Source: Anaerolineaceae bacterium (lineage in GTDB: Bacteria > Chloroflexota > Anaerolineae > Anaerolineales > Anaerolineaceae). From it: a stretch of 17,108 nt of DNA. The stretch is from NCBI GenBank assembly GCA_003524305.1, contig DQHW01000041.1, positions 50,940 to 68,047 of the forward strand, read 5' to 3'. Of this stretch, positions 6,635 to 13,419 are shown piece by piece (the stretch's first letter is position 1; every line of letters starts with the position of its first letter). The translations under genes were made by a program, and so were the position numbers. The notes beneath the pieces are model-generated. The model saw only the letters and a list, made by a program, of their open reading frames with translations, was not told where the DNA came from and searched no databases.

Positions 6635-8743
6635 TTATTGTTGTGGCTTGGGCGGCTGCCAGGCCGGGTCTTTATCTGTGCTGGGCATCATGGATAAATT
6701 TATCTGATTCTCACCTGCGGCATCCATGATATAGATTTCGGGGTCGCCATCTCTTTCTGAGGTGAAGGCGATCCATTTGCTATCAGGTGACCAACAGGGA
6801 GCGTAATCGAGACCCGTGTCGGTAAGTTTTGTAGAAGTGCGTCCGCGATCAGAAATTACGGCCGAGTAAATATTAGTCTTTCCGCCAAATATATGGGTAT
6901 AAGCAAGCATACTGCCATCAAAACTGATCGCAGGTTCCAAGACATTACCCAACCTGCCTTCATTTGAAGTGCGGTCAAATTTTTGAAAATCTTGCGGCAC
7001 ACGTGGATCTTTTTTGACAATGTTAAACAAAGAAATCATTTGCAAGACATGGAGTTCACCAGTCGAGTAGGTGTAGAAGAGCCAATCGCTATTGGGTGAC
7101 CAGGCAGCATAAGTGTCAGAAAAACCCAAAATACTTAACATTTCCTGGTTGGAGCCGTCAGGGGCCATCACGACCAATTGAGGCGTTTTGTCTTCTCGAT
7201 AATAACTGGTAAAGGCAATATACTTATTGTTGCTCGACCAGGCTGCATATCGATCATCGCCTGGCCTGCGGCTAAGATTAACAGGTTCCGACTCGGGGAT
7301 TGAAAGATCAATCATCCAAATATCATCTGCAAAAGCGGTGCCATTGGCAGACATTTGAGTACTCCAACCAGAATAGATGATCTTTGTGCCATCTGGTGAC
7401 CACGCGGGGTTGGATTTGTTATCAGGGCTGAAAGTAATCTGCGTCATTTTTGCGGTGACTGGTTGATTGTTGGTGTCGAACCCGATATCCATGGTCCAGA
7501 CTTGTTGATATCCGTCTGCCTGCCGGTCGCTGATGAAAGCTACCTTGCTAATATTCAAAAGTTTTTCAAAAGCCGCGGCATCCATTGTGGGGGTGATGGT
7601 TTCGGTGGGAGGCACTGCTTCAGTCGTTGCGGTGGCTGCTACAACCACTTCACCAGTGTTGGTTGGAAGTATGACGTTCTGTACTTGAAGTGTTGCAGTG
7701 GGCAATGCAGAAACATTTGTTTTACCAATGACTCCAGCAGCCTTGAGTGCCAGGTATCCGCCTGTGATTATGCCGGCAAAGATCAAGATACCAACAATTA
7801 TCCATACCGCAGAGGATTTCTTTCTCACTTGTGGCGCAGTTCCTGAGCCAGGTTGGTTGAAAGGCGTTTGAACAGGCGGCGGAACCGATGCCCGGTTGAC
7901 CATCGTGGTCTTCTGTGCGGCTTCTGATTCTGGCAAGGCATCGGGGTTTGTCAAAGCGGTGACGAAACTTGCCACACTGGCAAAGCGGCCTTCTGGTTTG
8001 ATCGAAAGCGCCTTGTCAATTGCGGATGCAAAATGCGCCGGGATGCTTGTATTGATCTGGTTCAGCGTTATATATTCTTCTTCACCCATCAAACGGCGTG
8101 CGCTGTCAGCCGGCGGTTTACCTGCAAACAGGTAGTAGATGGTGGCTGCCAGACTGAACTGATCAGAATACGGTCCGGTGCGCATGCCGCTAACCTGTTC
8201 AGGAGGAGCGAACCCGGGCGAAAAAGCCCAGGCCCCGGTCTGTGTCTCCTGTGAGGCATCCCCGGTTTTAGCGATGCCAAAATCAACCAGTACCACTTCG
8301 CCTGCGGGGGTTAACTTGATATTGGCCGGTTTGATGTCACGGTGATAAATGGGAATTTCTTGGGTGTGCAGATAAGTCAGCGCGTGGCCAAGCTGTGTTG
8401 CCCACTTTTTGATTTGTTCAAAGGTAAATTGTTTTTTGCTTTCGACCAATTCTTTGAGATTTTCCCCAGGAATGAAATCCATCACCAGGTATTGGCTGTC
8501 GTTTTCGGTAAAATAATCGATCACCCGAGGCAGGTTGGCATGCTTAAGTGATGCAAGCAGCCTGGCTTCGCGGATGAATTGCGCCGATGTGTGTTGAGAG
8601 AGGTTATGGTTGGCTTTGACTGCTACTTTTGTATCCAGACTCTCGTCCATGGCAAGATAGACTTCTCCCATCCCGCCCTTACCAAGTTGTTCCACGACCT
8701 TATATCTGGATTTTAAGAGCATTCCCGGTTCCATTGCTGTCAT
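6635..8743 (-). CDS. Transmembrane Ser/Thr protein kinase with PD40/TolB-like beta-propeller sensor
   Basis: The 702-aa product has a cytoplasmic PknB-type kinase domain (about 14-265): glycine loop GKGGMGEVY (21-29), ATP-anchoring Lys43 in AVK, catalytic loop HRDIKPANI (134-142), DFG (154-156) and an APPEQ segment (179-183). All catalytic residues are present, so it should be active. A linker with QTPF/PPPV precedes one membrane segment (about 312-334). Then comes a Thr/Pro-rich stalk (about 345-388) and a C-terminal extracytoplasmic propeller (about 400-698) of repeated WSPDGTKIIYSG-like and WSPDSKWIAFTS-like blades, with DPEIYIMDAAG typical of PD40 repeats. The likely role is to sense an external ligand or surface state and phosphorylate cytoplasmic targets. 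The start ATG at 8743 has AGAGGG upstream; the Met at codon 4 lacks one. It is a single-gene unit ending at the shared terminator. No phosphatase or substrate gene is adjacent. Confidence 0.93.
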   Translation of the reverse strand: MTAMEPGMLLKSRYKVVEQLGKGGMGEVYLAMDESLDTKVAVKANHNLSQHTSAQFIREARLLASLKHANLPRVIDYFTENDSQYLVMDFIPGENLKELVESKKQFTFEQIKKWATQLGHALTYLHTQEIPIYHRDIKPANIKLTPAGEVVLVDFGIAKTGDASQETQTGAWAFSPGFAPPEQVSGMRTGPYSDQFSLAATIYYLFAGKPPADSARRLMGEEEYITLNQINTSIPAHFASAIDKALSIKPEGRFASVASFVTALTNPDALPESEAAQKTTMVNRASVPPPVQTPFNQPGSGTAPQVRKKSSAVWIIVGILIFAGIITGGYLALKAAGVIGKTNVSALPTATLQVQNVILPTNTGEVVVAATATTEAVPPTETITPTMDAAAFEKLLNISKVAFISDRQADGYQQVWTMDIGFDTNNQPVTAKMTQITFSPDNKSNPAWSPDGTKIIYSGWSTQMSANGTAFADDIWMIDLSIPESEPVNLSRRPGDDRYAAWSSNNKYIAFTSYYREDKTPQLVVMAPDGSNQEMLSILGFSDTYAAWSPNSDWLFYTYSTGELHVLQMISLFNIVKKDPRVPQDFQKFDRTSNEGRLGNVLEPAISFDGSMLAYTHIFGGKTNIYSAVISDRGRTSTKLTDTGLDYAPCWSPDSKWIAFTSERDGDPEIYIMDAAGENQINLSMMPSTDKDPAWQPPKPQQ

Positions 8744-8798
8744 AACGTCACCCTCTAAAAATTATTGATTGTGATTTTGTGTGATATTCAATGGATTA

Positions 8799-8827
8799 AT
8801 CTTATACCAATATACAGAATATTTCAA
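8799..8827 (-). promoter_or_regulatory. Promoter of the Ser/Thr kinase gene
   Basis: On the minus strand TTGAAA (8827-8822) is followed after 17 bp by TAAGAT (8804-8799); an overlapping TATAAG lies 15 bp away. The leader would be about 50 nt, ending in AGAGGGTGA before the ATG. The -35 matches 5 of 6 consensus bases and the -10 matches 4 of 6. Confidence 0.5.
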
Positions 8828-9210
8828 GAAAAGTACCTTTCAATAATAACAGGCAAGTAAAAAGTGATGCATTTCATAAATAAGGTGATGGTTCCTCAAT
8901 CAGAACTCAACATGATTTTTGGTCTACATTGGAGGCAGAATGTGAATTAAAAGTCAAAAAGGCATAAATAGCTTCAGGAGGTATTCTTCCACTTTAATCA
9001 TGGTTTATAGGTTAACTTTACGGTCTTGTCGGTCACGGGCGAAACAATCGCTTTCGATACTTCGGCAGTTTCACAACGCCTAAAATGGTTGCTATGGATC
9101 AGTTTTCTTTAGCAGCACCTTGCAATTTGCTAAATTTGAGATTTGTCTAACAAAACGCTCGATTTATTGCCTGTTTTCTCGCTTCACTTATTTGAGGCAG
9201 CTTCATCGGG

Positions 9211-9216
9211 TACAAT
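9211..9216 (+). promoter_or_regulatory. Candidate -10 element of the YitT-family gene
   Basis: TACAAT matches the -10 consensus at 5 of 6 bases, 28 bases before the ATG. No good -35 is found at 16-18 bp; TTGAGG (9192-9197) is only 13 bp away. An activator-dependent or weak promoter is possible. Confidence 0.35.
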
Positions 9217-9244
9217 TGGTTTATTCCAGTTTTAGAAGGTATTT

Positions 9245-10162
9245 ATGACACAACAAACCAAACCGATCCTTACTTTTGTTCAATTTGTAAAAAGCCAGTT
9301 TGGACCGGTTCACTTTACCTGGAAGACCCTGCGAGATTACGCACTGCTTCTGGCTGGTGCTCTCATCCAGGCATTCTCTATGCGTATGTTCCTTGTGCCC
9401 GGTCTTTTGGTCAGCGGCGGCATCAGCGGTGCGGCTCAGATTATTAGCCATTATGTTACTTTTCCTTTGGGTGTGATGATCTTTATTGGCAATGTTCCTC
9501 TTTTTGTCTTGGGCTGGCGTTTTTTGGGCGGATCAAGGTTTGCCATTCGGACTGCTTTTGCAGTGACCAGTTTCTCAATCTTGACCGATGTTTTAGGCTT
9601 ATTTCTGCCTGCCAGCGGCATCACTAACGACAGTGTGCTCAACGCACTCTTTGGCGGAGTGACACTCGGCATTGGTCTGGGTTTGGTCTATCTGGGCCAA
9701 GGCACCAGCGGCGGCTCGGATATTTTAGGGCGAATTCTCAATCATCGCTTTGGCATTTCGATATCGCAAGCTTATTTAATTACCGATACCGTTGTAGTGT
9801 TGGCTGGCGGTTTTGCATTTTCATGGCCAAACGCACTTTACGGTCTGGTTGTCATTTATGTCAGCGGTATCGCGGCAGAAATGGTCTCTGAAGGATCCAG
9901 CATCTTCCGCACGGTTATGATCATCACTGACCAGTCTGAGCAGGTGCGCGCGGTAATCCTTGACGTATTGGAGCGCGGGGTGACCATTCTTTCTGGCACA
10001 GGCGGTTTCACAGGCAAAGACCGGCCGGTGTTATATACTGTGGTCACACGTGCAGAAGTGAACCAGTTAAAACAACTGGTTAAAGAAATTGACCCCAACG
10101 CTTTCGTGGTGGTAGGTATTGCCCACGAAGCCCTGGGGGAAGGTTTTAAACCCTTAAACTAA
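9245..10162 (+). CDS. YitT family membrane protein (DUF161 plus DUF2179)
   Basis: The 305-aa protein has about six hydrophobic segments in residues ~32-212, including the family's conserved glycine-rich stretches PGLLVSGGISGAAQI (52-66) and GQGTSGGSDILGRIL (151-165). A C-terminal cytoplasmic DUF2179 domain follows (about 219-301), with TVMIITDQSEQV, ERGVTILSGTGGFTGKDR and AHEALGEGF. Architecture and length match YitT/YpjC proteins of Bacillus; their biochemical role is not settled. AGAAGG (9234-9239) precedes the ATG at good spacing. The gene is monocistronic: it faces the leftward yhhN gene, and the two stop codons are separated by a single base with no hairpin between, so the two mRNAs probably overlap at their 3' ends. 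Confidence 0.93.
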   Translation: MTQQTKPILTFVQFVKSQFGPVHFTWKTLRDYALLLAGALIQAFSMRMFLVPGLLVSGGISGAAQIISHYVTFPLGVMIFIGNVPLFVLGWRFLGGSRFAIRTAFAVTSFSILTDVLGLFLPASGITNDSVLNALFGGVTLGIGLGLVYLGQGTSGGSDILGRILNHRFGISISQAYLITDTVVVLAGGFAFSWPNALYGLVVIYVSGIAAEMVSEGSSIFRTVMIITDQSEQVRAVILDVLERGVTILSGTGGFTGKDRPVLYTVVTRAEVNQLKQLVKEIDPNAFVVVGIAHEALGEGFKPLN

Positions 10163-10163
10163 A

Positions 10164-10835
10164 TTACTTAATGAAATGCAGCATTGCACCAGTGACCAAC
10201 CCGATCTGTCCGAGATGGTAGGTGAGATGCACATAGCTTTGTCCGTGTTTGACCTTTACCACGAAACGGTCATATCCCAGTAAAGTGTCTGAAATATAGA
10301 AGAGGATGGCGCCGCTCGCACACAAGGATGCCGGTATAATACTCCAATCCGTGCGGAAGTTGGTCACCAGTGCAGAAAACACCATCAAGGCAAGAGTAAG
10401 ACCATAAGAAAAAATGGCAGATAGAAAACGCTTTCCGCGGGGCACTCTCATTACACCAGGTTTCAGCGTGCGCAAGACGCGAGCTGCAGACATCCCCACC
10501 AGCACTGCCATTAAAACAGTTCCGATGGTCAGGGGAGGGGGTTGTTGATTAAAACCGATTAAAAAGCTTAAGTGGGCTAATAAAAATGATGCCAGCCCCA
10601 GCATAAAGTAGCGGGGATTTAACATCAGTGCAATGTCACCCAGCAGCGAAAAGACCAACGCGATGCCAAACCACAGCATTCCGGCCTGCCATTGGGTCAC
10701 CTGGTAGGTCCAGATGATCAAAAAGAGCAAGGTCGCCGGTTTGGCGATATAAAGTCTGATTTTCCAACCTTTCCAGGTAGAAGCCCAATCCAGAAATGCA
10801 AAGGCTATGGCGGCGAAGAAACTCCAGGTCAGCAA
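10164..10835 (-). CDS. YhhN/TMEM86 family membrane protein, probable lysoplasmalogenase
   Basis: Members of this family (human TMEM86B, bacterial YhhN) hydrolyse the vinyl-ether bond of lysoplasmalogens. The 223-aa protein is almost wholly hydrophobic, with about eight membrane segments, and carries family landmarks: AKPATLLFLI (31-40), SLLGDIALML (63-72), FMLGLASFLLAHLSFLIGF (77-95), ISDTLLGYDRF (181-191) and a C-terminal YVHLTYHLGQIGL (201-213). The chosen start is TTG at 10835, just past the era stop (TGA at 10839-10837), with AAAGGA eight bases before it. A GTG at 10886, 51 bases inside era, would add 17 hydrophilic residues and has no good ribosome site. It is the last gene of the ogt-eamA-era operon. 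The family call is firm; the substrate is inferred from distant homologues and needs plasmalogens in this cell. Confidence 0.85.
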   Translation of the reverse strand: MLTWSFFAAIAFAFLDWASTWKGWKIRLYIAKPATLLFLIIWTYQVTQWQAGMLWFGIALVFSLLGDIALMLNPRYFMLGLASFLLAHLSFLIGFNQQPPPLTIGTVLMAVLVGMSAARVLRTLKPGVMRVPRGKRFLSAIFSYGLTLALMVFSALVTNFRTDWSIIPASLCASGAILFYISDTLLGYDRFVVKVKHGQSYVHLTYHLGQIGLVTGAMLHFIK

Positions 10836-10836
10836 A

Positions 10837-11754
10837 TCATTTGTCCTTTCCACCTGCAAACCCCAGCAGTTTAAGTGCATCCGCACTGTTACGCCAATTT
10901 TTGTTCACTTTGACGTGCAGGTCCAGATATACCTTGCGGCCGCTCATGGATTCTATTTCCTGGCGGGCGCGCATGCCGATCTTCTTGATCATTTCGGCGT
11001 GCTGTCCAATGACGATGCCTTTTTGTGAGTCGCGTTCCACGAAAATGGTGCCTACAATATAGGCGCCTTCTTCTCCGCGCTCTTCAAACTGATCGACCTG
11101 CACGGCGATACAGTGCGGCACTTCGTCACGGACGAACTCTAGTACGGCTTCGCGGATCAGCTCACCAGCGATATCGCGTTCGTAATAATCGGTAATTGTG
11201 TCTGCATCATAGAAGTGTTCACCCAGCGGCAGAGTTGCCAGAATCTTGCCCTTGAGTTCTTCGAGGCCTTCTTTTGTGAGCGAAGAAATCGCCACCATGT
11301 CGTTGGCCGGGAAGAGATCCAGGCAGGCCTTTTTGCGTTCGAGGAGCGTGTCTTCTGAAATCAGGTCGCATTTTGAAAGGGTCATCAACACAGGCGGGCG
11401 TTTTCTGATCGCGTTTAGCCGATCAGCAATCAGTTTATCTTCGGGGCTGATTGGAGCGCTGGCATCCACCAACCACAAGACCAGGTCAGCATCATGCAGG
11501 CTTTCTGCGGCTTCCTGGTTCATGAAATCTCCCAACTTATGTTGGGGAACATGCAGTCCGGGGGTATCCACAAAGATGATTTGCGAAGTTTCGGTGGTCA
11601 AGATGCCTAATTGACGGCGGCGGGTGGTCTGGGGTTTCGCCGAGACTGCCGCAATTTTTTGATCCAACAGAGTGTTGATCAGGGTGGATTTACCCACGTT
11701 GGGACGGCCTACAACGGCCACGTATCCTGCGTGAAACTTGTTTTCTTCTACCAT
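10837..11754 (-). CDS. era: GTPase Era, 16S rRNA-binding ribosome assembly factor
   Basis: Era binds the 3' end of 16S rRNA and helps complete the 30S subunit. The 305-aa protein has G1 GRPNVGKST (16-24), the switch I region KPQTTRRRQLG (40-50), G3 DTPG (63-66) and a C-terminal KH domain (about 205-290) ending in LDLHVKVNKNWR. Two consensus positions differ: G4 reads SKCD (127-130) instead of NKxD, and the KH GxxG loop reads GQHA (250-253) instead of GxxG. Length and all other regions are normal, so the protein is probably functional. The start ATG at 11754 has AAGG five bases upstream; the frame stays open a further 38 codons upstream into eamA without a start signal. It sits eight bases after the eamA stop, and yhhN follows immediately. 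Confidence 0.96.
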   Translation of the reverse strand: MVEENKFHAGYVAVVGRPNVGKSTLINTLLDQKIAAVSAKPQTTRRRQLGILTTETSQIIFVDTPGLHVPQHKLGDFMNQEAAESLHDADLVLWLVDASAPISPEDKLIADRLNAIRKRPPVLMTLSKCDLISEDTLLERKKACLDLFPANDMVAISSLTKEGLEELKGKILATLPLGEHFYDADTITDYYERDIAGELIREAVLEFVRDEVPHCIAVQVDQFEERGEEGAYIVGTIFVERDSQKGIVIGQHAEMIKKIGMRARQEIESMSGRKVYLDLHVKVNKNWRNSADALKLLGFAGGKDK

Positions 11755-11762
11755 TTTTATCC

Positions 11763-12665
11763 TTAATCTTGAGAGGCCGCCGCTGTGAGCGAGCCTGTGA
11801 GTGTTTTCTTGCGATTTACAATAATGATACCAAGAATAATCAATAATCCCCCTGCCAACAACCGCCAACCTATTTTTTCATCCAAGACAACGGCGCCCAA
11901 GGTGATGCCGATTAACGGCAGCAGGTAAGTGGTCATACTTACTCTTGAGGGGCCGATTTCGTTGAGCAATTTGTACCAGAGGATGGACGCAATAAACGAT
12001 CCTAGCAAACCCAGCCAGGCAAACGCCAGGTATGAGATGGGCAGTTTGGGCAGCACAAATGGGGATTCAAAGGTAAGCATGGCAGGGATCAGAAAGATCA
12101 ATCCAAAAGACATCTGTCCCAATGCCTGGCTTTCTGGGTTGACACCCTTGTTCTTCAACCTGGCAAACACAGCGCTGCCACCATAAGAAAGAACAGCCGC
12201 TGTCATCGCCAGGATGCCCAAAAGTTGGCCGCTCAGTCCGCCGCTGAGTCGGTCAGACATCAATATCAACACGCCGCCAAATCCGACCACCAACCCTAAA
12301 ATCCTTTGCGGCGTAAGCCTTTCTTCATTAATAAAAATAGCCGCAAAAAGCGCCGTAGCTAGTGGTTGTGTAGAATTCATTACCGACGCCATGCCTGAAG
12401 TGATGTGCGTTTCGCTCCAGGTGATCAAAATAAAGGGTAAGGCAACATTGAAAAACCCTAAAAATAAATACAACCACCAAAATGTCATGGGATATTTCTT
12501 GCGGGTGATCAAAAAGAAAATCACCAGTCCGAGCGTGGCAAACGACACCCTGAAAAAGACAAGCGTGATGGGATCAACTTCCTGCAGGCCGATCTTGATC
12601 CAGAAAAACGAAGTTCCCCAGACCAGAGAAAGGCTGAAAAACTTAAACCAGTTTTTGAGCGACAA
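11763..12665 (-). CDS. EamA/DMT superfamily transporter
   Basis: A 300-aa membrane protein with about ten hydrophobic segments arranged as two EamA repeats (roughly 5-135 and 148-285). Landmarks are LVWGTSFFWIKIGL near the N-terminus, HITSGMASVMNSTQPLATAL (87-106) in the first repeat and SRVSMTTYLLPLIGITLG in the second, followed by LDEKIGW and a positively charged end (NRKK). Such proteins export metabolites, amino acids or drugs; the substrate cannot be read from sequence. The start is TTG at 12665: AAGGA lies seven bases upstream and no other start fits before the first membrane segment. The first 23 bases overlap the end of ogt, so translation is probably coupled. era begins eight bases after its stop. 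Confidence 0.92.
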   Translation of the reverse strand: MSLKNWFKFFSLSLVWGTSFFWIKIGLQEVDPITLVFFRVSFATLGLVIFFLITRKKYPMTFWWLYLFLGFFNVALPFILITWSETHITSGMASVMNSTQPLATALFAAIFINEERLTPQRILGLVVGFGGVLILMSDRLSGGLSGQLLGILAMTAAVLSYGGSAVFARLKNKGVNPESQALGQMSFGLIFLIPAMLTFESPFVLPKLPISYLAFAWLGLLGSFIASILWYKLLNEIGPSRVSMTTYLLPLIGITLGAVVLDEKIGWRLLAGGLLIILGIIIVNRKKTLTGSLTAAASQD

Positions 12666-13164
12666 TTTTATGTCCTTCCAGTTCCAATAGCCACTGCTTG
12701 GTGAGAATACCTTCTGCGGCAGAGAAGCCCGTCAGGTTGCCATTGGCGGCCACCACCCGGTGGCAGGGGATGATGATGGGCATCGGGTTTCTGCCCAATG
12801 CACCTCCAACCGCCTGGCTGGCCTTGGGTTTTCCGAGTTTTGCAGCGATTTGTCCGTAGGTGAGGATCTCTCCAAAGGGGATGAATTGGGTGATCTCAAG
12901 CACACTCTTTTGGAAGGACGTTACCAATTCCCAATCAATGGGCAGGTCGAAAAACTTGCGTTTTCCATTGAGATAATCGAGGATTTGCTCCAGCGCAGCA
13001 ACCGCATTTTGCAGAGCTAGTGATGGGGATTCAACATTCAAACCAGTTTTGGGTATATATGCCTTGCCCAAAAGGTCAACTTGAAATACTCCCTGAACAC
13101 TGGCCGTGACGCGGATGGCGCCGATGTCGGTTTTGAGGTGATCTATAGTTGCTAAATGATTCAT
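12643..13164 (-). CDS. ogt: Methylated-DNA--protein-cysteine methyltransferase
   Basis: This suicide repair protein transfers alkyl groups from O6-alkylguanine (and O4-alkylthymine) to its own cysteine. The 173-aa product has the active-site PCHRV motif (Cys134 in 133-137), the DNA-binding helix and recognition segment YGQIAAKLGKPKASQAVGGALGRNP (103-127; conserved Arg125) and the closing LLELEGHK (159-166). The N-terminal ~80 residues are the variable RNase-H-like domain, and no AraC-type Ada domain is present. The frame is open upstream to an ATG at 13257, but the best promoter lies between the two starts (13213-13242), so ATG 13164 was chosen; its ribosome site is weak. It heads the ogt-eamA-era-yhhN operon and overlaps eamA by 23 bases. 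Ogt and MGMT names are interchangeable for this class. Confidence 0.93.
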   Translation of the reverse strand: MNHLATIDHLKTDIGAIRVTASVQGVFQVDLLGKAYIPKTGLNVESPSLALQNAVAALEQILDYLNGKRKFFDLPIDWELVTSFQKSVLEITQFIPFGEILTYGQIAAKLGKPKASQAVGGALGRNPMPIIIPCHRVVAANGNLTGFSAAEGILTKQWLLELEGHKIVAQKLV

Positions 13165-13212
13165 GAAATGAGGTTCCGCTGGTAAAAATGGAATAAAAAT
13201 AATCACAAAGAT

Positions 13213-13242
13213 ATCGTAGGGTAATCGTAGGGTAAGAGTCAA
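13213..13242 (-). promoter_or_regulatory. Promoter of the ogt-eamA-era-yhhN operon
   Basis: On the minus strand TTGACT (13242-13237) is followed after 18 bp by TACGAT (13218-13213). The expected start near 13205 leaves a ~41-nt leader to the ATG at 13164. The spacer and -10 are made of two copies of an 11-bp tandem repeat. A separate TATAAT on the same strand (13270-13265) has no -35 at the right distance. Confidence 0.6.
13214..13235. repeat. 11-bp tandem direct repeat inside the ogt promoter
   Basis: TCGTAGGGTAA occurs twice in immediate succession (13214-13224 and 13225-13235), perfectly. The period of 11 bp is about one helical turn, so both copies face the same side of the DNA, and they cover the spacer and most of the -10. 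This fits tandem half-sites for a regulator, or replication slippage. Confidence 0.8.
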
Positions 13243-13311
13243 GTACATCCTGAGCATAACTGCTATTATATCTACAGGGCGACTTCTTTTCTTCTTCTCC
13301 TCCTTAGTAAA

Positions 13312-13340
13312 GAGAGCCGGGGTCGGCGTCCCCGGCTCTC
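13312..13340. repeat. Strong GC-rich stem-loop between the ogt and hydrolase genes
   Basis: GAGAGCCGGGG (13312-13322) pairs perfectly with CCCCGGCTCTC (13330-13340) around a 7-nt loop. Flanking AGTAAA and TTTTAC can extend it across an internal bulge. Neither strand has a proper T-run (TTTACT on the minus strand is nearest), so it may be a weak terminator isolating the ogt promoter, or a structured RNA. A 23-nt all-pyrimidine tract (plus strand 13283-13305) lies beside it. Confidence 0.55.
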
Positions 13341-13380
13341 GATGATTTTACCACACAGAAGGCCCAGGCCTTATACATGA

Positions 13381-13416
13381 AAAAGATCTCCACCAACCGA
13401 TGTGTGGAGATCTTTT
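13381..13416 (-). terminator. Intrinsic terminator after the alpha/beta hydrolase gene
   Basis: AAAAGATCTCCAC (13381-13393) and GTGGAGATCTTTT (13404-13416) form a perfect 13-bp stem with a 10-nt loop, starting three bases after the hydrolase stop on the minus strand. A T-run ends the minus-strand stem, as in an intrinsic terminator; it could also work in the other direction. Confidence 0.85.
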
Positions 13417-13419
13417 ACT

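Larger units (their letters stand above)
8744..9244. other. 501-base AT-rich intergenic region without a recognisable gene
   Basis: It lies between two divergently read genes. The left ~85 bases hold the kinase promoter and leader; the right ~35 bases hold the start signals of the YitT gene. The middle (about 8830-9190) is AT-rich and has stop codons in all frames. A perfect AGGAGG at 8976-8981 has no start codon at proper distance; the next ATG, at 9000, opens only 27 codons. A second frame stays open for about 45 codons up to a stop at 9148-9150 but has no start or recognisable similarity. It could be decayed coding sequence, a small RNA or plain spacer. Confidence 0.6.

Noticed and set aside
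9000..9083. 27-codon frame after the AGGAGG at 8976
   Set aside because: The Shine-Dalgarno is 18 bases from the ATG, too far, and the short basic peptide resembles nothing I know.
10836..10886. GTG start for yhhN inside era
   Set aside because: It adds 17 hydrophilic residues before the first membrane segment and has no clear ribosome site, whereas TTG 10835 has AAAGGA at eight bases.
11246..11614. 122-codon antisense open frame within era
   Set aside because: It is the complement of conserved Era codons with no promoter or ribosome site.
11755..11868. 38-codon upstream extension of Era
   Set aside because: It lies within the end of eamA, lacks a ribosome site, and the ATG at 11754 has a good AAGG and gives the normal Era N-terminus.
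13165..13257. 31-codon N-terminal extension of Ogt from the ATG at 13257
   Set aside because: The extension would run through the promoter and its tandem repeat, has no Shine-Dalgarno, and adds a hydrophobic stretch not expected in this cytoplasmic DNA-repair protein.
13359..13372. AAGGCC-CA-GGCCTT inverted repeat
   Set aside because: A 6-bp repeat with a 2-base centre cannot form a good RNA hairpin and has no promoter next to it; it may be chance.
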